From Sinomonas humi (GTDB taxonomy: Bacteria; Actinomycetota; Actinomycetes; Actinomycetales; Micrococcaceae): 64,000 nucleotides of DNA. Below, one piece after another: positions 1 to 8,199 of this stretch; the first letter of the stretch is position 1; the number at the start of each line of letters is the position of its first letter. The position numbers and the translations under genes were made by a program. The notes beneath the pieces were generated by a model, which was not told the origin of the DNA, ran no database searches, and saw nothing but the letters and a program-made list of their open reading frames with translations. The DNA is taken from assembly GCF_000802235.1 (NCBI RefSeq), contig NZ_JTDL01000082.1:62001-126000 (forward strand), read 5' to 3'.

Positions 1-374
1 AACGTCCGATCCCTCCGGCCCAGCATCGGGCGCTCGAGGAGACTGTTACCACCGACCGGATCGTCGGCGGCGGGCCGGGGCGGTGCAACAGCGGTACGGG
101 CCGCGGCACCACCCGGAGCTGGCATAGAGCCTGTCGGAGCCGGCGTGACGTCGGCCGGAGCTGGCGATGCGCTCGAGGGAACGGGGTTGGAGGGCGTTGA
201 GTTTGAGGCAGCCGGCGCCGACGAGGAGGGTGCAGCTGGAGCGGACGACGACGATCCCTCCCGTGCGGACGGGTCGCTCTGGGCGCGACGCAGCTCCGGC
301 TGACCGTTGCCAGCCGACCCCGCTGACTGCGGGGCGCCGGACCGGGCCGGAACGGGCGTCGAGCGCTCCTCCAC
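1..374 (-). CDS. relA: Partial CDS, N-terminal segment, probably (p)ppGpp synthetase/hydrolase RelA
   Basis: An open frame runs from a GTG at 374 to the window edge (124 codons, no stop). An AGGAGG ribosome-binding site lies 7 nt before the GTG. The visible residues are an Ala/Pro/Ser-rich, apparently disordered N-terminus beginning VEERSTPVPARSGAPQSAG; no catalytic domain is reached. The RelA assignment rests on synteny: in related actinobacteria relA follows secD-secF on the same strand, and its N-terminal extension is typically of this kind. What is seen is only the start, frame and composition; the function is inferred. The HD and synthetase domains should lie just outside the window. Confidence 0.55.
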   Translation of the reverse strand, partial: MEERSTPVPARSGAPQSAGSAGNGQPELRRAQSDPSAREGSSSSAPAAPSSSAPAASNSTPSNPVPSSASPAPADVTPAPTGSMPAPGGAAARTAVAPPRPAADDPVGGNSLLERPMLGRRDRT

Positions 375-537
375 GCGAGCCTCCTGAAGGGTAAGAGGAT
401 TAATTCAGTCTATGCCTCTCGCAACATCTCGAAGAATCGTGCACATTCCCCGCGAGGGCCCTAGTTCGCTGAAGGCTTCGCTGGCGGGGACGCCTTGTGC
501 GTCACTGCGGCCGAGCATGCGGCGGCGCGTACGGCAA

Positions 538-579
538 CGGCCCGAGCCGCTCCCCTTCCAGCGGGGGCCGCTCGGGCCG
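538..579 (-). terminator. GC-rich hairpin after secF
   Basis: A 10-bp stem (CGGCCCGAGC paired with GCTCGGGCCG) encloses a C-rich/G-rich inner arm, between the secF stop and the relA-like start. There is no U-tract, so termination is only suggested; it may act as an attenuator. Confidence 0.4.
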
Positions 580-603
580 TCGTCGTTATGTTTGTCGAGG
601 CGC

Positions 604-1608
604 CTAGACTGTGCTGGCTGCGGCAGCGGATGCCCGCCTGGCGGCAACCTTCTCGGCCTGCTTCACCAGGTCCGGCTCCCGCTGGCGTAGAGCGGCGTAC
701 ATCGGTGCCGCAATGAACAGCGTGGCGGCAGTTCCGACGAGGATGCCGACGAACAGCGCGAGCGAGAGGTCTCGGAGCGTCCCGGCCCCGAGCAGCCCGG
801 CGCCGATGAAGAGAATCGCCGCGACAGGCAGGACCGCGACCATCATCGTATTGATGGAACGGACGAGGGTCTGGTTCACCGCTAGATTGACCTCTTCGGC
901 GAAAGTCCTCCGGGAGGAGGTCTTGATGTCGGCCGTGTTCTCGCGGATCTTGTCGAACACCACCACGGTGTCGTACAGCGAGTAGCTAAGGATCGTGAGG
1001 AAGCCGATGATTGCGGACGGGCTGATCTCGAAGTTGCTGATCGCGTACACGCCCTCGGTGATGAAGATCGTCACGAGCATGCCGCTCAGCGCTGAGAGGG
1101 ACATCTTCCAAGTTCGGAAGTAGAGGGCCATGAGGACTGCTGCGAGCAGGACGAAGACGATGAAGCCGATGATGGCCTGATTCGTCACGTCCGCACCCCA
1201 GGTCGGACCGATGAAGGTTGACGTCACGTTGTTCTGGTTGACGCCGTACGCGGTCGCCAGCTTGTCCCTGAGCTGCTGGGCCTGGGCCTCGGACAGCTGA
1301 TCGGTCTGAACCTGGACCGTGTTCCCCGCTACTGTCGTGACCTGGGGAGCGCTGCCCGGCACCACCGCGTGGACAGCATTCTCGCCCGGCAGGGTGTCGT
1401 TCGTCTTCGCGGCCGAAATGGTGAACTGGGATCCGCCGCGGAAGTCGATGCTGAGGTTGAACCCTCCACGGAGGATCGGCACGACGATCGCGATGAGCAC
1501 GGCAATGCCCGCGATCATGAACCACAGCTTCTTCTTGCCGACGAAGTCGTAGGAGCGCTTGCCCGAGTAGAGGTCGTTGCCGAAGCGGGCGAGGGTGGTC
1601 GTCGACAT
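604..1608 (-). CDS. secF: Protein translocase subunit SecF
   Basis: 334 aa inner-membrane protein that pairs with SecD and uses proton-motive force to help preproteins out of the SecYEG channel. A first membrane segment lies at about residues 28-48, followed by the family-typical extracytoplasmic stretch (IDFRGGSQFTI). The C-terminal half holds five hydrophobic helices, including the conserved SLYDTVVVFDKIRE motif. The ATG shares one base with the secD stop (TGATG), and its GGAGGAG ribosome-binding site lies inside the secD end, so the two are translationally coupled. Length and motifs are normal for actinobacterial SecF. Confidence 0.96.
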   Translation of the reverse strand: MSTTTLARFGNDLYSGKRSYDFVGKKKLWFMIAGIAVLIAIVVPILRGGFNLSIDFRGGSQFTISAAKTNDTLPGENAVHAVVPGSAPQVTTVAGNTVQVQTDQLSEAQAQQLRDKLATAYGVNQNNVTSTFIGPTWGADVTNQAIIGFIVFVLLAAVLMALYFRTWKMSLSALSGMLVTIFITEGVYAISNFEISPSAIIGFLTILSYSLYDTVVVFDKIRENTADIKTSSRRTFAEEVNLAVNQTLVRSINTMMVAVLPVAAILFIGAGLLGAGTLRDLSLALFVGILVGTAATLFIAAPMYAALRQREPDLVKQAEKVAARRASAAAASTV

Positions 1609-3401
1609 CAGTTCTCCTCCTGGGAGCGCTCGTTGCGCTGTGTGCTCTTGCCCGCTGCAGCGAGATCGGCCTGTCCCTCGCCCTTCGCCTGGGCCTCGGC
1701 CGCCCGGCGCTCGGCGATGGTCATGCGGCGACCTGCCTCACGCGCAGCGGCCGCGTTCTTCGGCTTGAGCGACGACTGGGCGGCCGCGGAGGCCTCCCTC
1801 AAACGACCCGCGCCCCGGTAGAGAGGAACCGCTCCGAGTTGGACCGGGTCGAGGCCGGAGAAGCGGTGCCCCTCGCCGAAAAACTTCGTCCGGGCGATGA
1901 CCTGGAGGGTTGGGTGGGTGAACATGAACACCACGAGAAGGTCTGCGATCGCCGTGAGGCCGAGCGTGAAGGCGAAACCCTGCACGTTGCCGACCGCGAC
2001 GAAGTACAGCACGACGGCGGCGAGCAGGTTGACGGCCTTGGATGCCAGCACCGTGCGCTTTGCGCGCCGCCAGCCGTTCTCAACGGCGGATACAAGGCCT
2101 CTGCCTTCGCGCAGTTCATCACGAATGCGTTCGAAGTAGACGATGAACGAGTCCGCCGTCTGGCCGATGGCGACGATGAGGCCCGCGACGCCGGCAAGCG
2201 AGAGCCGGTAGTTCTCGGTCCAGCCGAGGATCGTGATCGCGAGATACGTCAGGAGCCCGGCCACGACGAGCGACGCGATCGTCACGAAGCCGAGGGCACG
2301 GTACTGGAACAGCGAGTAGACCACCACGAGGAGCAGGCCGATGATGCCGGCCAGAAGACCCATTTCAAGCTGTTGAGTGCCGAGCGTCGCGGAAATCTGC
2401 TGCTCGCTCTGGATGTCGAAGCTGATCGGGAGGGCTCCGAAGCGCAGCTGATCGGAAAGCGTCTGAGCAGTCTGCTGAGTGAAGTTGCCCGTGATCTGCG
2501 GATTGCCGTCCGTGATGACCGCGAGGGCCTGCGGCGCCGAAAGCACCTTGTCGTCGAGCACAATGGCGAACTGCGCTCGCGGATCCGGAGTGCCCGAACT
2601 GCTGGCCGCCGTGTAGAAGCCGTTGAGTCGCTGGGTGACGTCCTTGAACTTCTTCGTGCCGTCTGCGTTGAACTGGATGTTCACCGCCCACTGGTTCGTC
2701 ACTGCGCCCTGCTGGCCCTGTACAAGGCCGTAGGTCGAACCGGAGATGTCTGAACCAGGGATCTCAACGGGACCCAGAATGTACTTCACGGCCGGGTTGC
2801 CGTTCGCCGCGGGCTGGCACGTGACGAGCGGCTTCGACGGATCCGAACGCTGGGTCGACTCGGCCTGTGGCTTCGTGCAGTCGAGCGCCTCGTACTGCTT
2901 GTACAGCGCAGCCGTAATCCAGTTGGTGTCGCTTGCGTTCGCGGGCTTGGCCGTCGGGTTGGGCAGCTGGTTGTCCGGAACGAGCTGATTCTGGGGCACC
3001 GCGCCCGGATCGCCGGCCGTGAGCACGGGGCGGAAGTTCATGTCCGCCGAGGCCTGGATGAGCTGGCGGGTCTGAGCAGACGGGATGCCAGGGAGGTTGA
3101 CGACGACGTTCCGCCCGGATTCGGTGCTGATCTGCGCCTCGGACACACCCGAACCGTCAACGCGCTGACGGATGATCTGGACAGCCTGATTGAGCTGATC
3201 CTGGTTCACCGCGCCGCCGCTGGTGGTCTTCGGGGAGAGGATCATCTGCGTCCCGCCCTCGAGGTCGAGCGCGAGCTTCGGCGCCCACGAGGCCTGACCT
3301 GCGATGGCACCGCCACCGAGCACCGAAACGAGCGCGACGAACAAGACGACGAGCCAGACGAGCGTCCTGACTCCCGGCCGCTTGCTGCGGGAACGTGCCA
3401 T
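1608..3401 (-). CDS. secD: Protein translocase subunit SecD
   Basis: 597 aa partner of SecF in the accessory Sec complex. It has an N-terminal membrane helix (about residues 15-33), then the DLEGGTQMIL motif that opens the large periplasmic-side P1 domain. Five C-terminal helices start near residue 345 and include GQTADSFIVYFERIRDE. The P1 region has a Pro/Asn-rich insertion (about 130-200), common in actinobacteria. The tail after about 530 is charged and Ala-rich. It lies downstream of yajC and upstream of secF on the same strand. Confidence 0.96.
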   Translation of the reverse strand: MARSRSKRPGVRTLVWLVVLFVALVSVLGGGAIAGQASWAPKLALDLEGGTQMILSPKTTSGGAVNQDQLNQAVQIIRQRVDGSGVSEAQISTESGRNVVVNLPGIPSAQTRQLIQASADMNFRPVLTAGDPGAVPQNQLVPDNQLPNPTAKPANASDTNWITAALYKQYEALDCTKPQAESTQRSDPSKPLVTCQPAANGNPAVKYILGPVEIPGSDISGSTYGLVQGQQGAVTNQWAVNIQFNADGTKKFKDVTQRLNGFYTAASSSGTPDPRAQFAIVLDDKVLSAPQALAVITDGNPQITGNFTQQTAQTLSDQLRFGALPISFDIQSEQQISATLGTQQLEMGLLAGIIGLLLVVVYSLFQYRALGFVTIASLVVAGLLTYLAITILGWTENYRLSLAGVAGLIVAIGQTADSFIVYFERIRDELREGRGLVSAVENGWRRAKRTVLASKAVNLLAAVVLYFVAVGNVQGFAFTLGLTAIADLLVVFMFTHPTLQVIARTKFFGEGHRFSGLDPVQLGAVPLYRGAGRLREASAAAQSSLKPKNAAAAREAGRRMTIAERRAAEAQAKGEGQADLAAAGKSTQRNERSQEEN

Positions 3402-3429
3402 GAGTTCCTTACTCCTGGTCGGAACGAAA

Positions 3430-3456
3430 CCCGCGCGCGGTCGGCCCGCGCGCGGG
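3430..3456. other. Perfect GC hairpin between yajC and secD
   Basis: An 11-bp stem (CCCGCGCGCGG with CCGCGCGCGGG) and a 5-nt loop fill most of the 69-bp yajC-secD gap. It could set the expression ratio of the two genes by pausing or RNA protection. No U-tract follows in either direction. Confidence 0.4.
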
Positions 3457-3470
3457 GGAGGCGAAATGCC

Positions 3471-3920
3471 TTACTTGCCTTCGCCTTCGAGACGCCGGAG
3501 CGTCTGCTCGGGCGTCTCGTGCAGCTGCGCTTCGGGCCGCCCGATCTCGGGGCGCTGGACCTCCGGACGCTGGGTCTCCGGCCGCTCCCCGAAGCGGGGC
3601 TCCAACGTCGAGCCCTCAGCGCCGGTTTCCGTCGGCATCGCCTCGCCCTCGGCGGGAACCGCCGGCTCGACGACCTTCGAGACGGCCTGGCGGTGGACAG
3701 TCGCAGTCGCGCCTGGAGAGAGTTCAAGCACAACCTTGTTCTCGGCGTCGTCGACGGAGAGAATCCTCCCGAAGAGACCGAAGTTCGTCATGACCTCGAC
3801 GCCGGGGACGAACTTCGTGCGCATCTCGGCCTGCTGTGCCTGCGCCTTCTTGTTGCGTCGGAACATCGTGAAGATGAAGAACGCGAAGATGACAAGCAGG
3901 AGGATGGTCATCAAGTCCAT
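3471..3920 (-). CDS. yajC: Preprotein translocase subunit YajC
   Basis: 149 aa, a small single-span component of the SecDF-YajC complex. The hydrophobic helix is at about residues 4-17, followed by a basic stop-transfer (RRNKKAQ) and the family core FVPGVEVMTNFGLFGRI. The C-terminal 50 residues are a low-complexity Glu/Pro/Arg tail (RPETQRPEVQRPEIGRP) longer than in most YajC proteins. ATG at 3920 was chosen; an in-frame TTG 12 nt upstream is possible, and neither has a strong ribosome-binding site. First gene of the yajC-secD-secF stretch. Confidence 0.93.
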   Translation of the reverse strand: MDLMTILLLVIFAFFIFTMFRRNKKAQAQQAEMRTKFVPGVEVMTNFGLFGRILSVDDAENKVVLELSPGATATVHRQAVSKVVEPAVPAEGEAMPTETGAEGSTLEPRFGERPETQRPEVQRPEIGRPEAQLHETPEQTLRRLEGEGK

Positions 3921-4072
3921 GGCTGAGTCCAATCTGTTGCTGGGACGCGCTGCCTAGGAATGCGCGTCGGACCCGGCTGTTTCCGGGCACGGCATGACGT
4001 CCCGCCGTGCAGGATGTCTTATCTCAGTCTACGGGTAAGCGTCCCCAAGAGTTCCCGGAGGCACGCGAGCTC

Positions 4073-5173
4073 TCAGTTCCAGTCGGTCAGAAATTCGGCG
4101 TCGTTGGCGTCGTCGTCGGCTGCAGGAGCTGAGCCCGGCCCGAACAGCGTTGCGCTGTAGGCGAACGGGGCGTCAGGCGGAAGCGGAAGCCCCAAGTGCT
4201 CGTAGGCGGCGGGAGTCGCGATGCGGCCCCGGGGCGTGCGCCCCATAAGACCTTCCCGGACGAGGTATGGCTCCGCCACGGTCTCGACGGTTTCGGGCTC
4301 CTCGCCAACCGCGATTGCGAGCGTCGAAAGGCCCACCGGCCCTCCCCCGAACTTGGTCACGAGCGCTGACAAGACCCCGCGGTCGAGCCGGTCGAGGCCT
4401 TTCGCGTCCACTTCGTACATGTCGAGCGCTGCCGCCGCAGCCCGGGCATCGATCTGTTCGATGCGGTGGACGAGCGCCCAGTCCCGCACGCGCCGGAGGA
4501 GGCGGTTGGCGATGCGGGGCGTTCCGCGCGAGCGGCCCGCCACCTCAGTGAAGCCCGCGGACGTGACGCGCAGGTCGAGCAGTCCCGCGGACCGGCGCAA
4601 CACGAGTTCGAGCTCCTCGACCGAGTAGAACTCGAGGTGGCCGGTGAAGCCAAACCGGTCGCGCAGCGGGCCGGGCAGGAGTCCGGCTCGCGTTGTGGCG
4701 CCCACCAGGGTGAACGGAGGAAGATCCAGCGGAATCGCCGTGGCCCCAGCACCCTTACCCACGACGATGTCGACCCGGAAGTCCTCCATCGCCATGTAGA
4801 GCATTTCCTCCGCAGGGCGGGACATACGGTGGATCTCATCGAGAAACAGGACTTCGCCTTCGGACAGCGAGGAAAGAATCGCCGCCAGATCTCCTGCGTG
4901 CTGGATGGCCGGCCCCGACGAAATCCGCAGAGGCGCGTTCATCTCCGCTGCAATGATCATGGCGAGAGTCGTCTTGCCGAGACCGGGCGGCCCAGAGAGC
5001 AGAACATGGTCTGCGCTGCGGCCCCTTAGCCGCGACGCCTCGAGCACCAGCGAGAGCTGCCGCCGCACACGCTGCTGCCCTACGAAGTCGTCGAGGTGCT
5101 TGGGCCGAAGGGCAGCCTCGATCGCTCGCTCTTCAGGCTCCTCGCCACCCGAGACGAGGGACGGCTCAGCCAC
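4073..5173 (-). CDS. ruvB: Holliday junction branch-migration helicase RuvB
   Basis: 366 aa AAA+ motor that drives branch migration with RuvA. Walker [12 protein letters not shown] is near residue 65, Walker B LFLDEIHR near 113, sensor 1 GATTR follows, and the C-terminal winged helix ends with [13 protein letters not shown]. The GTG start overlaps the ruvA stop by 8 bp, so translation is coupled. A short acidic, Ala-rich tail follows the conserved domain. Full length for the family. Confidence 0.97.
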   Translation of the reverse strand: MAEPSLVSGGEEPEERAIEAALRPKHLDDFVGQQRVRRQLSLVLEASRLRGRSADHVLLSGPPGLGKTTLAMIIAAEMNAPLRISSGPAIQHAGDLAAILSSLSEGEVLFLDEIHRMSRPAEEMLYMAMEDFRVDIVVGKGAGATAIPLDLPPFTLVGATTRAGLLPGPLRDRFGFTGHLEFYSVEELELVLRRSAGLLDLRVTSAGFTEVAGRSRGTPRIANRLLRRVRDWALVHRIEQIDARAAAAALDMYEVDAKGLDRLDRGVLSALVTKFGGGPVGLSTLAIAVGEEPETVETVAEPYLVREGLMGRTPRGRIATPAAYEHLGLPLPPDAPFAYSATLFGPGSAPAADDDANDAEFLTDWN

Positions 5174-5813
5174 GAGTGCCTGACTTCACGGGAGTCCTCG
5201 CGCCTTGGCCCAGCCAGCGAAGCGTAGTCCGCAGGATCTCAGGAACATTTCCCGCTTCCGCAAGGTCCGGGCGGTCCTCGAGAGCACGTTCGATACTCGT
5301 CGAGGCGTCCTTCTCAGACCAACCCAGCGACGTCATCGCGTCAACCACCTGCGGCTTCCACGCTGTCCCAGACGAGCCAGCGGACGACGGCGCGTGCTCG
5401 CCGCCCGTGCCGAGCGGGACGAGCTTGCCCTTGAGTTCCAGGACGAGGCGGGCGCCTACCTTGGGGCCGATGCCCGGCACCTTCGTGAACGCCTTCGCGT
5501 CTTCCGAGTGCGCCGCGACCCGCACAGCCTCGGGACTGTGCACCGCGAGGACTGCGAGGGCAAGCCGGGGCCCCACACCAGCGACGCCGAGCAGCACCTC
5601 GAACACCTCCCGCTCCTCGGGCGAGGCGAAGCCGAACAGAGTGAGCGAATCCTCTCGGACGACCATGAGCGTATGGACAGTACCTTCCTCGCCCACCCTC
5701 AGGCCAGCCAGAGTCTGGGGCGTGGCCGAGAAGGCCATGCCCACTCCCCCGACGTCGATGACGCCGGAACCGAGCCCCACATGGGAGACCGCGCCACGGA
5801 GGAAGCTGATCAC
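5166..5813 (-). CDS. ruvA: Holliday junction DNA-binding protein RuvA
   Basis: 215 aa, the tetrameric junction-recognition subunit that loads RuvB. It has an N-terminal OB-fold ([12 protein letters not shown]), the helix-hairpin-helix [20 protein letters not shown] near residues 112-131, and a C-terminal domain III that contacts RuvB. The start is GTG with a GGAG 9 nt upstream. A 190-bp gap separates it from ruvC, unusual in this tightly packed operon; that gap holds a repeat and a LexA-like box, so ruvAB may have its own damage-inducible promoter. Confidence 0.96.
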   Translation of the reverse strand: MISFLRGAVSHVGLGSGVIDVGGVGMAFSATPQTLAGLRVGEEGTVHTLMVVREDSLTLFGFASPEEREVFEVLLGVAGVGPRLALAVLAVHSPEAVRVAAHSEDAKAFTKVPGIGPKVGARLVLELKGKLVPLGTGGEHAPSSAGSSGTAWKPQVVDAMTSLGWSEKDASTSIERALEDRPDLAEAGNVPEILRTTLRWLGQGARTPVKSGTRG

Positions 5814-5834
5814 GGTGAGGGCTCCTTCTGCCGT

Positions 5835-5850
5835 CCGAACATATCTACGA
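5835..5850. promoter_or_regulatory. LexA-like SOS box upstream of ruvA
   Basis: CCGAACATATCTACGA matches 13 of 16 positions of the actinobacterial LexA consensus TCGAACRNRTGTTCGA; one half-site (CGAAC) is intact and the other is degenerate. It sits 22 nt before the ruvA GTG. SOS control of ruvAB is known in other bacteria; operation here is inferred. Confidence 0.4.
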
Positions 5851-5892
5851 ACAAGTTACCGGGGTTTGGGAACAGAAAGGGTCAGGGCCTGC

Positions 5893-6034
5893 GGCGCGCC
5901 TTCGACTCCGCTGCTGGCCATTTCTCCGCCCGCTCCCAGCAGTTAGGTCTTTCGGCGCGCCTTCGACTCCGCTGCTGGCCATTTCTCCGCCCGCTCCCAG
6001 CAGTTAGGTCTTTCGGCGCGCCTTCGACTCCGCT
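5893..6034. repeat. 61-bp tandem repeat derived from ruvC 3' end (2.3 copies)
   Basis: Two identical 61-bp units (5893-5953 and 5954-6014) and a 20-bp partial third copy (6015-6034). Each full unit carries the last 20-odd bases of ruvC including its stop, and a 32-nt inverted repeat with CTGCTGG/CCAGCAG ends (5911-5942 and 5972-6003). The layout suggests tandem duplication of a REP-like hairpin together with the end of ruvC. Confidence 0.9.
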
Positions 6035-6621
6035 TCCGCCCACAACCTCTGCGCCGGCGTCAACGCACTCGCTGTCATCGCCGTCGTCCTTCCCACCGCC
6101 GACGGCGAGCCCGGAGCCGCGCCTCGCCACGCATGGGCGAGAGCCAGGGCGAGCGCATCCGCGGCGTCGGCCGGCCGAGGCGAAGCCTCAAGCCGCAGGA
6201 TCTTCGTGACCATGCGCGTGACAGCCGCCTTGTCTGCGCGCCCACTGCCCGTGACCGCGGCCTTGACCTCGGACGGCGTGTGCAGGGCGACAGGGATGCC
6301 CCGGCGTGCAGCAGCCGCGATGACGATTCCCGAGGCTTGGGCAACGCCCATGACTGTGCTCACGTTCAGCTGCGAGAAGACGCGCTCGACGGCGACGACC
6401 TCGGGCTCGTAGCGATCAAGCCACTCGTCGATCGAGCGCGCGATGACAAGCAGGCGGGCGTCGAGCGGCTCGTCCGCGCTGGTCCCGACGACGCCGACGC
6501 CTACGAGCGTCGCCCTGCGGTCGCGCGCTACATCGACGACGCCGAGGCCGCACCGGGTGAGGCCCGGGTCGACGCCGAGGACGCGCAGCTGAGGGGTCTC
6601 GCCCCCGGGAGTCGATGCCAC
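6004..6621 (-). CDS. ruvC: Crossover junction endodeoxyribonuclease RuvC
   Basis: 205 aa dimeric resolvase that cuts Holliday junctions held by RuvAB. The N-terminal strand [17 protein letters not shown] carries the first catalytic Asp, [14 protein letters not shown] the Glu, and [14 protein letters not shown] the C-terminal Asp pair. It starts with GTG 7 bp after the yebC stop. Its last codons (ESKARRKT) lie in the tandem repeat, so the extreme C-terminus may be plastic between strains. Confidence 0.95.
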   Translation of the reverse strand: MASTPGGETPQLRVLGVDPGLTRCGLGVVDVARDRRATLVGVGVVGTSADEPLDARLLVIARSIDEWLDRYEPEVVAVERVFSQLNVSTVMGVAQASGIVIAAAARRGIPVALHTPSEVKAAVTGSGRADKAAVTRMVTKILRLEASPRPADAADALALALAHAWRGAAPGSPSAVGRTTAMTASALTPAQRLWAEAESKARRKT

Positions 6622-6628
6622 GGCGGGG

Positions 6629-7384
6629 TCACTCGGCCTCGAGGGCCGCCATGACCTCCTCGCTCATATCCGCGTTCGTGTAGACGTTCTGGACGTCGTC
6701 GAGATCCTCGAGGGCGTCGACAAGCCTCACGAACTTGCGGGCCGCGTCGGCCTCGAGCTCCACCTCCATGGATGGCACGAACTCCGCCTCGTCGGTGTCG
6801 TACTCGATTCCGGCGCTGTTGAGCGCGTCGCGCAGAGCCTGGAGATCGTTGGGCTCGGAGTAGACGACCCAGTTCTCGCCCGCGTCCTTGACCTCCTCAG
6901 CACCGGCGTCCAGGACTGCCATGAGCACGTCGTCCTCCGAGAGGCCGTTCTTCGGGAGGCTCACGACACCCTTGCGGTTGAAGAGATAGCTCACCGATCC
7001 CTGATCGGCCATGCTGCCGCCGTTGCGTGTGACCGCGAGGCGGACATCCGCGGCAGCGCGGTTCCGGTTCTCGGTGAGGCACTCGATGAGCAGCGCCGAG
7101 CCCTGAGGGCCACGCGCCTCATACATGATCTCCGTGTACTCGATCGCCTCGCCGGTCAGGCCCGCGCCCCGCTTGATGGCCCGATCGATGTTGTCATTCG
7201 GGACCGAGTTCTTCTTTGCCTTCGAGACCGCCAGATCGAGGGCAGGGTTGCCGGACAGGTCAGGGCCTCCGAGGCGCGCCGCGACCTCGATCGTCTTGAT
7301 GTACTTGGCGAATGCCTTGGCACGCTTGGCGTCGATGACAGCCTTCTTGTGCTTCGTGGTCGCCCATTTGGAGTGGCCGGACAT
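6629..7384 (-). CDS. yebC: YebC/PmpR-family protein
   Basis: 251 aa, full length for YebC. The N-terminal signature [20 protein letters not shown], the middle GRGP-like segment ([23 protein letters not shown]) and the C-terminal NVYTNADM are all present. Members act as transcriptional regulators or as translation factors that relieve ribosome stalling. Placement between pdxT and ruvC is conserved across actinobacteria. It starts 2 bp after the pdxT stop, so it is co-transcribed. Confidence 0.95.
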   Translation of the reverse strand: MSGHSKWATTKHKKAVIDAKRAKAFAKYIKTIEVAARLGGPDLSGNPALDLAVSKAKKNSVPNDNIDRAIKRGAGLTGEAIEYTEIMYEARGPQGSALLIECLTENRNRAAADVRLAVTRNGGSMADQGSVSYLFNRKGVVSLPKNGLSEDDVLMAVLDAGAEEVKDAGENWVVYSEPNDLQALRDALNSAGIEYDTDEAEFVPSMEVELEADAARKFVRLVDALEDLDDVQNVYTNADMSEEVMAALEAE

Positions 7385-7386
7385 GC

Positions 7387-8076
7387 CTACGCTTCTCCCT
7401 TGATCATGCGGATGAAAAGTTCATGGACCCGCCGCTCGCCCGTCACCTCGGGATGGAACGATGTCGCGAGCAAGTTTCCTGAACGGACTGCGACAATTCT
7501 AGACCGGCCCCCGAGCGTAGCCGTGTGGGACGCGTGCTCGGGGTCGACCTCGGCGAGCACCTCAACGGAGGAACCCACCCGCTCAACCCAGGGTCCGCGG
7601 ATGAAAACCGCATGCACAGGCCCCCCGGACTGATCGATGTCCTTGAAGTCGAGATCCGTTTCGAACGACTCCCGCTGGCGCCCGAAGGCATTGCGCCGCA
7701 CCGTGATGTCCAGGCCGCCGAACGTCTCCTGTGGCGCGCCGTTGAGATCCTCGGCCGGATCTGCAATCTCGTCTGCGAGCAGGATCATGCCGGCGCACGA
7801 ACCGAACACGGGGAAGCCGTCCCGGATTTTCTCGCGAAGCGGTTCGGCGAGGCCGAACGACCGCGCGAGCTTGTCGATCGTGGTCGATTCCCCTCCAGGG
7901 ACCACCAGGCCGTCCACCTCTTCGAGTTCCTCTGGGCGGCGCACCTTGACCGCTTGGGCCCCGAGAGACTCGAGGGCGGCGACATGCTCGCGCACGTCAC
8001 CCTGCAGCGCGAGAACGCCGACGCGCAGCGCTGGCTGGGCGGTTGGGTCCGAAGCGGGAGTAGGCAGCGAATTCAC
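7387..8076 (-). CDS. pdxT: Pyridoxal 5'-phosphate synthase glutaminase subunit PdxT
   Basis: 229 aa class I glutamine amidotransferase that supplies ammonia to PdxS for PLP synthesis. Motifs: [13 protein letters not shown] at the N-terminus, [12 protein letters not shown] oxyanion strand, the nucleophile in [11 protein letters not shown], and the His-Glu pair in [10 protein letters not shown]. The partner pdxS lies about 5 kb away rather than adjacent. This is the first gene of the minus-strand operon; the 123-bp divergent gap to the next gene should hold both promoters. Confidence 0.96.
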   Translation of the reverse strand: MNSLPTPASDPTAQPALRVGVLALQGDVREHVAALESLGAQAVKVRRPEELEEVDGLVVPGGESTTIDKLARSFGLAEPLREKIRDGFPVFGSCAGMILLADEIADPAEDLNGAPQETFGGLDITVRRNAFGRQRESFETDLDFKDIDQSGGPVHAVFIRGPWVERVGSSVEVLAEVDPEHASHTATLGGRSRIVAVRSGNLLATSFHPEVTGERRVHELFIRMIKGEA

Positions 8077-8199
8077 CCATCCAGTCTAGTCGCGAACGAA
8101 ACCGGGCCGCGTTGGGAACGCCCTGGCCCCGGCCGGGGAGGGCTGCGCCGGTAGCATGGACGGCGGACCGTGTGACGACAACAGATTGAGGATTGCACG

